From Mucilaginibacter pallidiroseus (GTDB lineage Bacteria > Bacteroidota > Bacteroidia > Sphingobacteriales > Sphingobacteriaceae): a stretch of 64,000 bases of DNA. This document shows, piece by piece, positions 15,382-24,526 of this stretch; positions within the stretch are counted from its first letter, which is position 1; each line of letters opens with the position of its first letter. The DNA lies in assembly GCF_007846085.1 (NCBI RefSeq), contig NZ_VOEJ01000001.1:186001-250000 (forward strand), in the 5' to 3' direction. The position numbers and the translations under genes are program-made. A model generated the notes under the pieces. That model searched no databases, was not told the DNA's origin, and was given only the letters and a program-made list of their open reading frames with translations.

Positions 15382-17721
15382 TTATTGCGCAGGCGGATTA
15401 CTTTCCGGGTTTTCTTCAGGTGCCGGGGTTGTTGGTGGCGTTACAGGCGCAGCTGCGCTATCTGGAGCAGTCATGTCCAAACTGTCTGACGATGTGGTAT
15501 CGGAGTAGCTGATTTGTGGCGTAGGGCAGCTGTATTGCTTTGTTATCTTGCTCCACGGTTTTGGGAAAGGGCCATAGGTGTAGCCCGATTTAGGATCATC
15601 ATAAACCTTTTCCATAAAGGCGCCAAATATCGGGAGGGCAGTGTGTGAGCCCTCGCCAGATTCTGACGAATTAAAATGCACGCTTCTGTCGTCGGCACCT
15701 ACCCAAATACCCGTTACCAAATCTTTGGTGATACCCATGTACCATCCGTCAACGTAATCGCTTGATGTACCTGTTTTACCGCCAATCTGGTTTCCTTTTT
15801 TCCAAAGGTCCGGGTATTCCCAAAGTGCCTGCGAGGTGCCGCCGGGTTCTTCCATACCCCCGCGGAACATGTATAACATCAGCCAGGCAGTTTCTTCACT
15901 CAAAACACGCTCGGCCTTTAATTTAAATTCTTGTATAACGTTGCCTTTTTGGTCGGTAATTTTGGTAACTAACAACGGGTCAACCTTTTCTCCTTTGTTC
16001 AGGAACGTGCTGTATGCACGTACCATCTCAAAAACAGAAACGTCATTTGATCCTAATGATACCGATGGAACAGATTTTAGCGGGCTTTCGATGCCTATTT
16101 TGTGGGCGTAGTTCACAATTTTATCCCAGCCAACCTGCTCGGTAATTTGTGCCGTTATAGAGTTAACTGATTTACCCATGGCCCAACGTAACGACATTTC
16201 GCGGTACGAGAAATGGAAATCGGCGTTTTTAGGTTCCCAAACATCGTCCTTGCCTTCATCCTTAAATTTAATGGTTACTGGTTTATCAGTAAACTTATCA
16301 CATGGCGTAAAGCCATTATCGAGCGCAGTTACGTAGGCAAAAGGCTTAAAGGTTGAACCCGCTTGGCGTTTGGCCTGGTTTACGTGATCATAATTGAAAT
16401 ACTGATGATCTATACCGCCTACCCAAACTTTAATTTTACCGGTTGATGGCTCCATCGTCATCATGCCGGTATTCAGGATTTTGGCGTAGTATTTAATGGA
16501 ATCGATGCTGGAGAAGGTAGTATCCTTATCGCCGTTCCAGGTAAATACCTTCATCCTTTTTTTGGTCTTAAAGTAGTCCTGAATTTTGGTGGTATCGCCG
16601 CTATATTTTTTACTCAGCATGCGGTAAATAGGCAGGCGCTGTTCAGATTTTAAAATGAAGTCTTTGATCTCCACACCTTTCGAGTCGCGCCAAGGGTTTT
16701 TATTGCCCCAAATGTTATAAAAGCGCTTTTGCAGCATCTTCATTTTTTGGGCAACGGCTTCTTCAGCGTATTGCTGCATGCGCGAGTCTATTGTAGTATA
16801 TATCTTTAAGCCATCCTCATAAAGGTCGTAATCATTATCCTTGCACCATTTGTCAAGCCATTTTTCAACTGCACGGCGCAGATACGAGTCGCCCATGCCG
16901 GTGTTGTCAATATAGCTTAGGTTAAGTGCCAGCGGATGGCGTACGCTACTGTCATAAGCGGTTTTATTAAGGTAATTATACTTATGCATTTGCGCCAATA
17001 CCACATTGCGGCGCTCAAGCGAACGCTCAGGATAGGTACGCGGGTTATAGGTTGACGTTGCCTTAAGCATACCAATTAAAGTGGCAGCTTCGGCAGCTGT
17101 AACCTCATTAGGCTGTTTGTTGAAATATTTTAATGTAGCTGTTTTAATACCGAACGAGTTATTACCAAAGGGTACAGTATTCAAATACATGGTAAGTATT
17201 TGCTGTTTACTGTATATATGCTCGATTTTGTAGGCGGTTAACCACTCCTTAAACTTGTAAACAATAGTTTTTATAACGGGAACGTGCCTTATTAAACCCT
17301 GTGATTTGCGCTTACGTGTGCTGAAGAGATTTTTTGCTAACTGCTGTGTTATGGTACTGGCCCCACGGCGCTCGCCTTTGGCGGTTGATATCATGCTGCT
17401 TGCAAAGCCATAAAAATCCACGCCGCCATGTTTGTAAAAACGCACATCTTCGGTAGCTACAAGCGCATTTATAATGTTAGGGGAGATGCTCTTATAGTCC
17501 ACCAGTGAGCGGTTTTCTTTGTAGAAGCGGCCAATCAATTTACCATCGGCAGTATACACTTCTGATGATTGCGACATGGTTGGCATCTTAATGTCTTCCA
17601 TATCAGGCGAGTAGCCGAATAACCATAAGAAGTTAAGCTCAATAGCACAAAAAAAGATGATGATGAAATATATAAAGATGGTAAAGTACCGGAGATAACG
17701 ATTTTTTATACGTCTGAACAT
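15382..17721 (-). CDS. mrcA: Penicillin-binding protein 1A (bifunctional transglycosylase/transpeptidase)
   Basis: The 779-aa class A PBP has a short cytoplasmic start and one membrane anchor (about 13-36). The GT51 transglycosylase domain carries the catalytic Glu in ATEDVRFYKHGG (E91) and RRGASTITQQLAKN (about 138). The transpeptidase domain has the SxxK motif in AGSTFKPF (Ser about 455) and KTGTSSDYVDGW (about 649). The C-terminal 50 residues are a Ser/Asp/Pro-rich, probably disordered tail. It polymerises and cross-links peptidoglycan in the periplasm. The downstream barrel/protease gene may be co-transcribed. Length and motif order are normal for the family. Confidence 0.95.
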   Translation of the reverse strand: MFRRIKNRYLRYFTIFIYFIIIFFCAIELNFLWLFGYSPDMEDIKMPTMSQSSEVYTADGKLIGRFYKENRSLVDYKSISPNIINALVATEDVRFYKHGGVDFYGFASSMISTAKGERRGASTITQQLAKNLFSTRKRKSQGLIRHVPVIKTIVYKFKEWLTAYKIEHIYSKQQILTMYLNTVPFGNNSFGIKTATLKYFNKQPNEVTAAEAATLIGMLKATSTYNPRTYPERSLERRNVVLAQMHKYNYLNKTAYDSSVRHPLALNLSYIDNTGMGDSYLRRAVEKWLDKWCKDNDYDLYEDGLKIYTTIDSRMQQYAEEAVAQKMKMLQKRFYNIWGNKNPWRDSKGVEIKDFILKSEQRLPIYRMLSKKYSGDTTKIQDYFKTKKRMKVFTWNGDKDTTFSSIDSIKYYAKILNTGMMTMEPSTGKIKVWVGGIDHQYFNYDHVNQAKRQAGSTFKPFAYVTALDNGFTPCDKFTDKPVTIKFKDEGKDDVWEPKNADFHFSYREMSLRWAMGKSVNSITAQITEQVGWDKIVNYAHKIGIESPLKSVPSVSLGSNDVSVFEMVRAYSTFLNKGEKVDPLLVTKITDQKGNVIQEFKLKAERVLSEETAWLMLYMFRGGMEEPGGTSQALWEYPDLWKKGNQIGGKTGTSSDYVDGWYMGITKDLVTGIWVGADDRSVHFNSSESGEGSHTALPIFGAFMEKVYDDPKSGYTYGPFPKPWSKITKQYSCPTPQISYSDTTSSDSLDMTAPDSAAAPVTPPTTPAPEENPESNPPAQ

Positions 17722-17875
17722 GGGGTAAAGATGAAAATTTATGCAACTATATCATAGCCGCACGCACAAAAATTAACAACGCAAAAAGTTAAAGTAAATT
17801 TTGGTTTATGAAATTAAAGATAGCATTCAATTAAAACTAACACAAACCAAAAGCGCGTTTTTAAGTAGTTACAAT

Positions 17876-18961
17876 ATGAAAAGCAGCTTAGCATCCATTG
17901 TCCTCACAACTATATCGCTTACATCGCTGGCACAAAGCAAACTTATAGAAGTTGCATCATTTGGCCATAATCAGCCCATCGGTGTAAGCGTTGCGCCAAA
18001 AAGCAATCGCCTGTTTGTATCCTTCCCGCATACCGAGCCGTTTTTATATGGCCTTACCGAAATTATTGATGGCAAGCGTGTGCCGTATCCAAACATTGAG
18101 TGGAATAAATTTGATACTACTCAAACCGCCAACCACTTCGTTAACGTGCAGGATTTGTATGCTGATGATGCCAACAATTTGTGGGTGCTCGATTCTAAAC
18201 CATCGGGCGGTGCTGCTGTCATTGGCGATGGCGACAAAAAGGAAGGCAAGTTTAAACTGTTGCAGATTGACTTGGGCACCAATACCGTTAAGCGCGTATA
18301 TACGTTTGACGATTTGCCAAAAGATAAAAGTGCGCTTAATGATATGTGCATTGATAACAGCAAAGGCCTTGCATATTTGAGCGACCCGGGCCTGCACGCC
18401 ATCGTGGTGCTTGATCTTGAAACAGGTAAAAGCCGGGTGCTATTAAAAGACGATAAATCTACAGTTGTGCAACCGGGCTCTAAGTTACATCTTGATGGTA
18501 AAGATGTGGTTGATAACAACGGTAATCCATTTACATCTAATGTTAACGGCATAGCGCTTACAAAAGATAACAAGTGGTTTTACTTCAGGGCAATCAATCA
18601 AACCAAATTATACCGCATTGCAACGGTCGATTTAGCAAATGATAAGTTATCAAACGCAGACTTATCAAGCAAAGTGCAAATGGTTGCAGAAACGGGTGTT
18701 TGCCACGGTATGATTGCAGATAGTAAAGGAAATATTTACAGCAGCAGCTCGCCCGATCATAGCATTAAATATGTATCGCCAGATGGTAAGCTGCATACCC
18801 TTGTTCAGGATGAGCGCCTGATATGGCCCGACTCTTTTGGGATTGGTAACGATGGATATTTGTATGTAAGCGCCTCGCAAATGCACCGGTTGCCAAAGTA
18901 TAATAATGGGCATGACAAGGTTGAATACCCGTACCGCATTTACAAGGTTAAGCTTCCGTAA
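17876..18961 (+). CDS. Secreted major-royal-jelly/Yellow-family protein (L-dopachrome tautomerase-related)
   Basis: A 361-aa beta-propeller-like protein of the MRJP/Yellow family. The chosen ATG at 17876 starts a clean signal peptide (MKSSLASIVLTTISLTSLAQS); the frame is open to 17801 but those 25 extra residues are not signal-like. Family features include PIGVSVAPKSNRLFVSFP, DLYADDANNLWVLDSKP, LNDMCIDNSKGLAYLSDPG and NGIALTKDNKWFYFRAI. Bacterial members are usually labelled L-dopachrome tautomerase-related or SMP-30-like, without proven activity. Its 3' end overlaps the convergent MOSC gene by 14 bp. Confidence 0.85.
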   Translation: MKSSLASIVLTTISLTSLAQSKLIEVASFGHNQPIGVSVAPKSNRLFVSFPHTEPFLYGLTEIIDGKRVPYPNIEWNKFDTTQTANHFVNVQDLYADDANNLWVLDSKPSGGAAVIGDGDKKEGKFKLLQIDLGTNTVKRVYTFDDLPKDKSALNDMCIDNSKGLAYLSDPGLHAIVVLDLETGKSRVLLKDDKSTVVQPGSKLHLDGKDVVDNNGNPFTSNVNGIALTKDNKWFYFRAINQTKLYRIATVDLANDKLSNADLSSKVQMVAETGVCHGMIADSKGNIYSSSSPDHSIKYVSPDGKLHTLVQDERLIWPDSFGIGNDGYLYVSASQMHRLPKYNNGHDKVEYPYRIYKVKLP

Positions 18962-19793
18962 TCTGCGGGCCTACAATAAACCGCTCTTCGGTATGTGTGG
19001 TATGTACCTGTAATTCGTCGCCCACGCTTATTGTACCGCCAGCCGTCATCATTAAGTTTTGGCCAAACAATATTTTTGCCCCCTTGCGGCGGTATTGTGA
19101 AAGCGTTTTAAGAGGCTCCTTGCCTTTTGTTGCGGTGTCCTGATCTATAGTTGTTAAAACACAACGCGCACAAAGCTTTACGCCATACATATCAGCACCG
19201 TTAATGCTAATGTGGTTCATAATGTCTTCGCTATACGGATCGCCGCCGGTAAATACAATATTTGGCCTGAAACGATTCATCGGTAAGGCCTCTGCCAACC
19301 GGCTGTTTAAATCATCTAATGATGCCTGGCCTATCAACAGGGCAGGGTAAGCGTCAGAAAATGAGGTAATGCCGTCTGCATCAGTATATCGCGAATCAGT
19401 TTGCCGGTGCACATCGTCGGGCATGTAAACAAGTCGGCAGTCCATCCCGGCTTTTTTAGAAAACCATTCGTTTGCCTCATTGCTTACAATTTGTCCCGGG
19501 CAGGTGTCGTCCCAAATGCTTACATCAATCATCTGTTTTGTTTGTGGCACAAAAGGGATTAAGAGAGCCGCACCGTCACTTCGGCACGTAACCTCAAGTC
19601 CAGTGTCCAAAATAATGATTGAAAAAAGCGCCAATTGTGCATGTTCGCGCTGGCTTAAAAAACGATTGTTAGCATCTATAAGCATCCAGCGGCGGTCGTG
19701 CTCCAGGCCGCGGTCTGTAACCCGGGCATTTTGCAACCCAATACCACCTAATGATTTTATGGGATAAACAATGAGTTGGCTTACCAATAGCAT
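18948..19793 (-). CDS. MOSC-domain molybdenum-cofactor sulfurase-like protein (YcbX type)
   Basis: A 281-aa protein with an N-terminal MOSC beta-barrel domain (LIVYPIKSLGGIGLQNARVTDRGLEHDRRWMLID, 5-40) and a C-terminal MOSC domain whose conserved Cys is in GVKLCARCVLTTID. YcbX-type proteins use molybdenum cofactor to reduce N-hydroxylated bases; this one lacks the ferredoxin domain that E. coli YcbX carries, so a partner reductase would be needed. The frame opens at a TTG (19799), but ATG 19793 lies 3 nt after an exact TACATTTG box and is the better start. Tail-to-tail 14-bp overlap with the MRJP-family gene. Confidence 0.88.
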   Translation of the reverse strand: MLLVSQLIVYPIKSLGGIGLQNARVTDRGLEHDRRWMLIDANNRFLSQREHAQLALFSIIILDTGLEVTCRSDGAALLIPFVPQTKQMIDVSIWDDTCPGQIVSNEANEWFSKKAGMDCRLVYMPDDVHRQTDSRYTDADGITSFSDAYPALLIGQASLDDLNSRLAEALPMNRFRPNIVFTGGDPYSEDIMNHISINGADMYGVKLCARCVLTTIDQDTATKGKEPLKTLSQYRRKGAKILFGQNLMMTAGGTISVGDELQVHTTHTEERFIVGPQITEA

Positions 19794-19796
19794 ACG

Positions 19797-19804
19797 CAAA
19801 TGTA
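19797..19804 (-). promoter_or_regulatory. -7 box (TACATTTG) three nt before the MOSC gene ATG
   Basis: Exact TAnnTTTG match on the minus strand, then CGT, then ATG. It implies a leaderless or nearly leaderless transcript and argues against the TTG start six bases upstream. Confidence 0.45.
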
Positions 19805-19934
19805 AAACTTTGCCTGCTTAATTTTCAGCCATTAATAATTGTATATTATACGGTTGTTATATTGACTTTTAATTAATAGTATTGTTAAACCAATTAATGT
19901 ACCGGCGCCACTAAACCGCTAAAACCTATTTATT

Positions 19935-21644
19935 ATGATTATTGATGCACCTAATTTAAATACAAAAGCAAAGGATAATAATACCTACGATGCCATTGTT
20001 GTAGGCTCGGGAATTAGCGGCGGCTGGGCTGCCAAAGAGCTTACCGAGCGCGGCCTTAAAACTATTATGCTGGAGCGGGGTGCCAATTACGAACATATAA
20101 AAGATTATAAAACGGCCAACAACAACCCCTGGGATTTTGCCCATCGCGGCAGCGTAACACAGGCGGAACGCAAACAACGGCCGGTAATATCACGCGGATG
20201 GGGTGCTTACGAACCGATTATAAACGCATGGACAGATGAGGCTGCTGCACCATACACCGAGGTGAAGCCGTTTAATTGGTGGCGATCATACCGCATGGGT
20301 GGCCGCTCTATACTTTGGGGGCGCCAAAGCTACCGTTGGAGCGATCTTGACTTTGAAGCAAATGCTAAAGATGGCTGGGCCGTTGACTGGCCTATAAGAT
20401 ACAAGGACCTATCACCATGGTATGATCATGTTGAAAAATTTGCAGGTATCAGCGGTTCGTTAGAGGGAATACCCCACTTGCCGGATGGGCATTTTTTGCC
20501 GCCAATGCCGCTTAACATTGTAGAGAAAGACGTTGCCGCAACCATCAAGAAGAAGTACGGCCGGCATATGATCATCGGCCGCTCGGCAAACATTACCGTG
20601 CCGCATAATAACCGAACCAATTGCCAGTACCGCAACCGTTGCTGGGAAGGCTGCCCGTTTGGCGGTTACTTTAGTACACAGGCATCAACCCTGCCTGCTG
20701 CGGTTAAAACCGGCAACTTAACCGTAAGGCCGCAATCTATAGTAACCAAAGTGCTGTACGATAAGGATACAAAAAAAGCCATAGGGGTAGAGGTGCTTGA
20801 TGCCGAAACCAGCAAAACATATGAGTACTATGCAAAGATCGTTTTCCTGAACGCTTCTGCTTTAAACAGTGCCTGGATACTGATGAACTCGGCTACAGAT
20901 ATTTGGCAGGATGGCTTGGGCAGCAGCAGCGGCGAGTTGGGCCATAACATCATGGATCATCATTACAATTTAGGCGCCAGCGGCGATGTAGAAGGGTATG
21001 ACGATAAATACTATTATGGCCGCCGTGCCAATGGCGTGTATGTAGCCCGGTTTGCAAACATAGGTAATGACAAACGCGATTACCTGCGTGGTTTTGGTTA
21101 CCAGGGCGCAGCAAGCCGTAACGGTTGGAGCCGCGAGATAGCCGAAATGAATATAGGCGGAGCATATAAAGATGCCGCAGCCGAACCGGGTGGCTGGCGC
21201 ATGGGCATAGGCGGCTTTGGTGAATTGCTGCCATACCACGAAAACAAAATGACGCTCGACAAGACAGTCAAAGACAAGTGGGGTTTACCTGTTTTGGCAA
21301 TGGATGCCGAGATTAAAGATAACGAGCGCAAAATGCGTTTAGATATTGTTGCCGAAGCAAAGGCAATGCTTGAAGCAGCAGGCGTTAAAAATGTAGAAAC
21401 CCATGATAGCGGCCATAACGTTGGCGACGGGATCCATGAAATGGGCACCGCACGCATGGGCCGCGACCCCAAAACATCTGTGTTGAATGGCAATAACCAG
21501 GTTTGGGACGCAAAGAATGTATTTGTTACGGATGGTGCAGCCATGACTTCATCGGCATGCCAAAACCCTTCACTAACCTACATGGCGCTTACAGCACGTG
21601 CAGCCAACTTTGCTGCCGACGAACTTAAAAAAGGTAATATTTAA
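19935..21644 (+). CDS. GMC-family FAD oxidoreductase (sugar/glucoside dehydrogenase-like)
   Basis: The 569-aa flavoprotein has the FAD-binding GxGxxG site at about 22-32 (IVVGSGISGGWAAKEL), followed by ERGAN, and a C-terminal GMC signature: HEMGTARMGRDP with the FAD/catalytic region, then VFVTDGAAMTSSACQNPSLTYMALTARAA. The middle has CQYRNRCWEGCPFGGYFSTQAS, a Cys-rich segment typical of the gluconate-2-dehydrogenase/glucoside-3-dehydrogenase subgroup. Such enzymes oxidise sugars or glycosides, often at C3, passing electrons to a small subunit or cytochrome. No signal peptide and no small-subunit gene is seen here. The ThuA-like gene begins 16 bp downstream, so the two are likely one operon acting on 3-keto sugars (inference). 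Confidence 0.88.
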   Translation: MIIDAPNLNTKAKDNNTYDAIVVGSGISGGWAAKELTERGLKTIMLERGANYEHIKDYKTANNNPWDFAHRGSVTQAERKQRPVISRGWGAYEPIINAWTDEAAAPYTEVKPFNWWRSYRMGGRSILWGRQSYRWSDLDFEANAKDGWAVDWPIRYKDLSPWYDHVEKFAGISGSLEGIPHLPDGHFLPPMPLNIVEKDVAATIKKKYGRHMIIGRSANITVPHNNRTNCQYRNRCWEGCPFGGYFSTQASTLPAAVKTGNLTVRPQSIVTKVLYDKDTKKAIGVEVLDAETSKTYEYYAKIVFLNASALNSAWILMNSATDIWQDGLGSSSGELGHNIMDHHYNLGASGDVEGYDDKYYYGRRANGVYVARFANIGNDKRDYLRGFGYQGAASRNGWSREIAEMNIGGAYKDAAAEPGGWRMGIGGFGELLPYHENKMTLDKTVKDKWGLPVLAMDAEIKDNERKMRLDIVAEAKAMLEAAGVKNVETHDSGHNVGDGIHEMGTARMGRDPKTSVLNGNNQVWDAKNVFVTDGAAMTSSACQNPSLTYMALTARAANFAADELKKGNI

Positions 21645-21660
21645 TATTGAAGACTCGAAT

Positions 21661-22407
21661 ATGAAGATAATAAAAGGCCTGATTTTAAGTGTAGCAGTTG
21701 GTTTCGCTTCGTTAGCTTGCAATGCTGACGGTGGTAAAAAAACAGGCGTTGCCGCCAAATCTAAGATTTTAGTATTTAGCAAAACGGCAGGTTTCCATCA
21801 TAATTCTATTGCGGTGGGTGTGCCCGCTATTATCAAGTTAGGTCAGCAAAATAAATTTAACGTTGACACCACGACCGACGCTACAAAGTTTACTGAGGCA
21901 AATTTAAAGCAATACAAAGCAGTTGTGTTTTTAAGCACCACAGGCGATGTGTTGAACAACAATGAACAAAAGGCGTTTGAGCAATATATCAAAGCTGGTG
22001 GCGGATTTGTTGGTGTTCACGCCGCTACCGATACCGAATACGACTGGCAATGGTATGGTAACCTGGTGGGCGCGTACTTCAAAAGCCACCCTGAACAACA
22101 GAACGCCGATTTACTGGTAGTTGATCGTAACTTTATTGCCACCAAACATTTGCCGGCTGTTTGGAAACGCTTTGATGAGTGGTACAACTATAAATGGATT
22201 GCCAATGACTTGCATGTGTTAATTAAGATTGACGAGAAGAGTTACAAAGGCGGAGAGAATGGCGATAACCATCCTATGGCTTGGTACCATAACTACGACG
22301 GCGGCCGAGCCTTCTATACCGAAATGGGCCACACCGATGAATCATATAGCGATCCTGTTTACCTCAAGCACCTCTTAGGCGGTATACAATACGCGATGGG
22401 CAAATGA
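21661..22407 (+). CDS. ThuA-domain lipoprotein
   Basis: A 248-aa ThuA (trehalose-utilisation-like, class I GATase-like fold) protein. The ATG at 21661 begins a lipoprotein signal ending at C20 (FASLAC); an open extension back to 21598 overlaps the previous gene and is not signal-like. Core motifs are ILVFSKTAGFHHNSI, YKAVVFLSTTGDVLN, GGGFVGVHAATDTEYDWQWYGNLVGAYFKSHP and HPMAWYHNYDGGRAFYTEMGHT. ThuA-type proteins are tied to processing of 3-keto-glycosides made by dehydrogenases. Here it follows a GMC oxidoreductase by 16 bp, which supports that pathway. The lipid anchor places it at the periplasmic face of a membrane. Confidence 0.88.
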   Translation: MKIIKGLILSVAVGFASLACNADGGKKTGVAAKSKILVFSKTAGFHHNSIAVGVPAIIKLGQQNKFNVDTTTDATKFTEANLKQYKAVVFLSTTGDVLNNNEQKAFEQYIKAGGGFVGVHAATDTEYDWQWYGNLVGAYFKSHPEQQNADLLVVDRNFIATKHLPAVWKRFDEWYNYKWIANDLHVLIKIDEKSYKGGENGDNHPMAWYHNYDGGRAFYTEMGHTDESYSDPVYLKHLLGGIQYAMGK

Positions 22408-22746
22408 GTTTTAAAATTCAAAAGTTTAAATTCAAAAGTCAAAAATGCCGGGCAGTTTGGTACTGTCGAACATATTAAATCCACTTTGGTCATGCCGATG
22501 TATATCGGCATCTCATTATAAAATCTTGTGAGATGCTGAAACAAGTTCAGCACGACCTTTGGGTGGCATTTGGAGTTTGTTGGAGAAATAATAAAGAATC
22601 TGTCAAGCCAATAAAATTGGCACTGATTATACAAACTTTAGTACTTACATAAGTTCAACATCAGCAATTGACACAAATTCATTCCCGTTGGCTTCAGCCA
22701 ACGGATCTGTAGAAAGCCACACAGCCTTCAACTGATCTTTTCAAAA
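22408..22746. repeat. Intergenic region with dispersed palindromic repeats
   Basis: No gene is seen. It contains an AAAAGTC/TTTAAA-type A-rich repeat (about 22414-22445), a composite palindrome ATGCCGAT-GTAT-ATCGGCAT (22492-22511), then CATCTCA/TGAGATG arms, then TGCTGAA-ACAAG-TTCAGCA (22534-22552), and a separate palindrome CCGTTGGCT-TC-AGCCAACGG (22685-22704). The 'TCATGC..GTTCAGCA' style is typical of small dispersed repeats in Bacteroidota intergenic DNA. Function unknown. Confidence 0.5.
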
Positions 22747-22790
22747 CAAAGTCGGCCTTGCATTATTGCAAGGCCGACTTTGCTTATTTG
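22747..22790. terminator. Strong bidirectional terminator
   Basis: Perfect 15-bp stem (CAAAGTCGGCCTTGC and complement, 6-nt loop; 22747-22782) between the ThuA gene (+) and the M28 peptidase gene (-). T-rich flanks are modest on the plus side, with an A-rich flank on the other. Confidence 0.75.
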
Positions 22791-22799
22791 TGTGCCAAT

Positions 22800-24368
22800 T
22801 TAATCTAAGCCACCTTTGCGGTTTGGTTTAACCGGGGCAGGCCATTTGGCGTCGCCGGTTAACTCAACAGTATCTCGTGGTAGTTTTTCGGGATCCTCGC
22901 TTGCCATGTAAATAAGTATTGCCGTAAGGATAGCATTGCTGCGCAAATCATCAAATACTATTTTATCGTAGGTGTCGCGGTTGGTGTGCCATGTATAGTT
23001 ACCGTACGACCAGCTGTTTGACCCTAAAGAAAAGCCGGGCGCTTTAACAGCTACGAATGACGCAAAGTCCGATCCGCCACCACCAGGCCTGCCCGGGAAA
23101 GATGTTTTAATTTGATTTTTGATCGTATCAGGCACTTTTGCCAACCAGCGTTCAATAAACGGCCCTGCTTTAGTAAAGCCCTGCCCGCTGATGTTTACAA
23201 CGCGACCTGTGCCGTTATCCTGGTTAAACAACGCTTGCAGGTTGGCAACAATTTCCGGATGATCTTCCACAAATGCACGCGAGCCGTTCAAACCCTGCTC
23301 TTCGCTTGCCCAGTGGCCAACCAAAATGGTACGTTTAGGGTTAGGATAAATTTTCTTTAAGATACGCATCGCTTCCATCATGGTAAGTGTGCCGGTGCCG
23401 TTGTCGGTAGCGCCGGTTCCGCCATCCCATGAGTCGAAGTGGGCAGAAAGCATTACATATTCGTTAGGTTTCTTTTTACCTTTTATTTCGCCGATAACGT
23501 TAAATGTTGGTACAGTACCTAATTCTTTTGATTCGGTTTGTATAGTTATAACAGGCTTGCTGCCCCCCTCAGATAAACGGTAAAGCAAACCATAATCTTC
23601 TAAAGCGATATCAACGGTAGGGACAATCTTGGTGTAAGCGCTGAATATTTTGTCCACCCCAAAGCCTGCCGACCAGTTAGAGGTAAGGATACCGGCAGCA
23701 CCGGCGTTCTCCAAGGCCACAGGTAGGGTACGTGCATTGTAACCTGTATTGCTTATGCGTTTGCGCCATGCTGCGGTTTGGGCGGTACGTTCGGCTTTCA
23801 TTTTCTCGAAAGATTCTGTAAGTGCAAATTCTTTCCAGTTTTCATCCGGGCGGCCGGTTGGCTGGTTCATAGATATCATTACAAACTTGCCTTTAACCAT
23901 AGGCAGCCATTTTTGGAAGGCAGCCGAATCTGCCAGCTCCGGTAAGATAATTACTTCGGCGGTAACCGGTTTTTTCATTCCGGGACTCCATGCCAGTTGT
24001 TGGCCTTCCAATGATTTTACACGTGGCGACACCATATCGATGTGTGATATACCACGCTGCCAGCCGCGCCATTCGCCCCATTTTTCCTGGCGGGCAGTAA
24101 TACCCCAGCTCTTGTATTTATCAAGCGCCCATTTGCCCGCCTGGTCATACTGTGGCGTACCCACCAAACGTGGTCCAACGCCGTCAAGCAGTTCATGCGC
24201 CAGCTTGGGTAATTGCGAATTTTCTGTAGCCTCTTTAACAATGCCGGCAACAACAGCATCTGCCGATTGCGCCATCGAAGCCATTGGCGCCATTAAAGAC
24301 GATGCCAGCAACAGCTTTGTGATATTTTTTGCACTAACCAAGTGCATAAGGTTGTGAGTGGTTTTCAT
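22800..24368 (-). CDS. Secreted M28-family zinc metallopeptidase
   Basis: A 522-aa peptidase. Start ATG 24368 gives a signal-like N-terminus ending in SMAQS at about 35; the frame is open to 24455 but the extension lacks signal features. A protease-associated-like insert (about 130-260) precedes the M28 catalytic domain, whose zinc ligands are visible as HFDSWDGGTGATDNGTG, EEQGLNGSRAF, a later Asp/Glu (FNQDNGTGR) and YTWHTNRDTYD. GGGGSDFASF completes the active-site region. This is the aminopeptidase / glutamate-carboxypeptidase-like group, acting in the periplasm or outside. It is divergent from the OmpA-like gene and probably monocistronic. Confidence 0.93.
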   Translation of the reverse strand: MKTTHNLMHLVSAKNITKLLLASSLMAPMASMAQSADAVVAGIVKEATENSQLPKLAHELLDGVGPRLVGTPQYDQAGKWALDKYKSWGITARQEKWGEWRGWQRGISHIDMVSPRVKSLEGQQLAWSPGMKKPVTAEVIILPELADSAAFQKWLPMVKGKFVMISMNQPTGRPDENWKEFALTESFEKMKAERTAQTAAWRKRISNTGYNARTLPVALENAGAAGILTSNWSAGFGVDKIFSAYTKIVPTVDIALEDYGLLYRLSEGGSKPVITIQTESKELGTVPTFNVIGEIKGKKKPNEYVMLSAHFDSWDGGTGATDNGTGTLTMMEAMRILKKIYPNPKRTILVGHWASEEQGLNGSRAFVEDHPEIVANLQALFNQDNGTGRVVNISGQGFTKAGPFIERWLAKVPDTIKNQIKTSFPGRPGGGGSDFASFVAVKAPGFSLGSNSWSYGNYTWHTNRDTYDKIVFDDLRSNAILTAILIYMASEDPEKLPRDTVELTGDAKWPAPVKPNRKGGLD

Positions 24369-24526
24369 ATTGCTAATGTAATAATTTACGGTTGCCAAAC
24401 GGCATTGCACAGAGATGCCAACTGTAATAATGTTGTGAACATTGCCTATTTGCAAATCAGGTAAAACAAATGCCCGCCAATGATATTTGAAATAGAGATG
24501 TTTAACCCTGAAAGATTATTTAGCAT

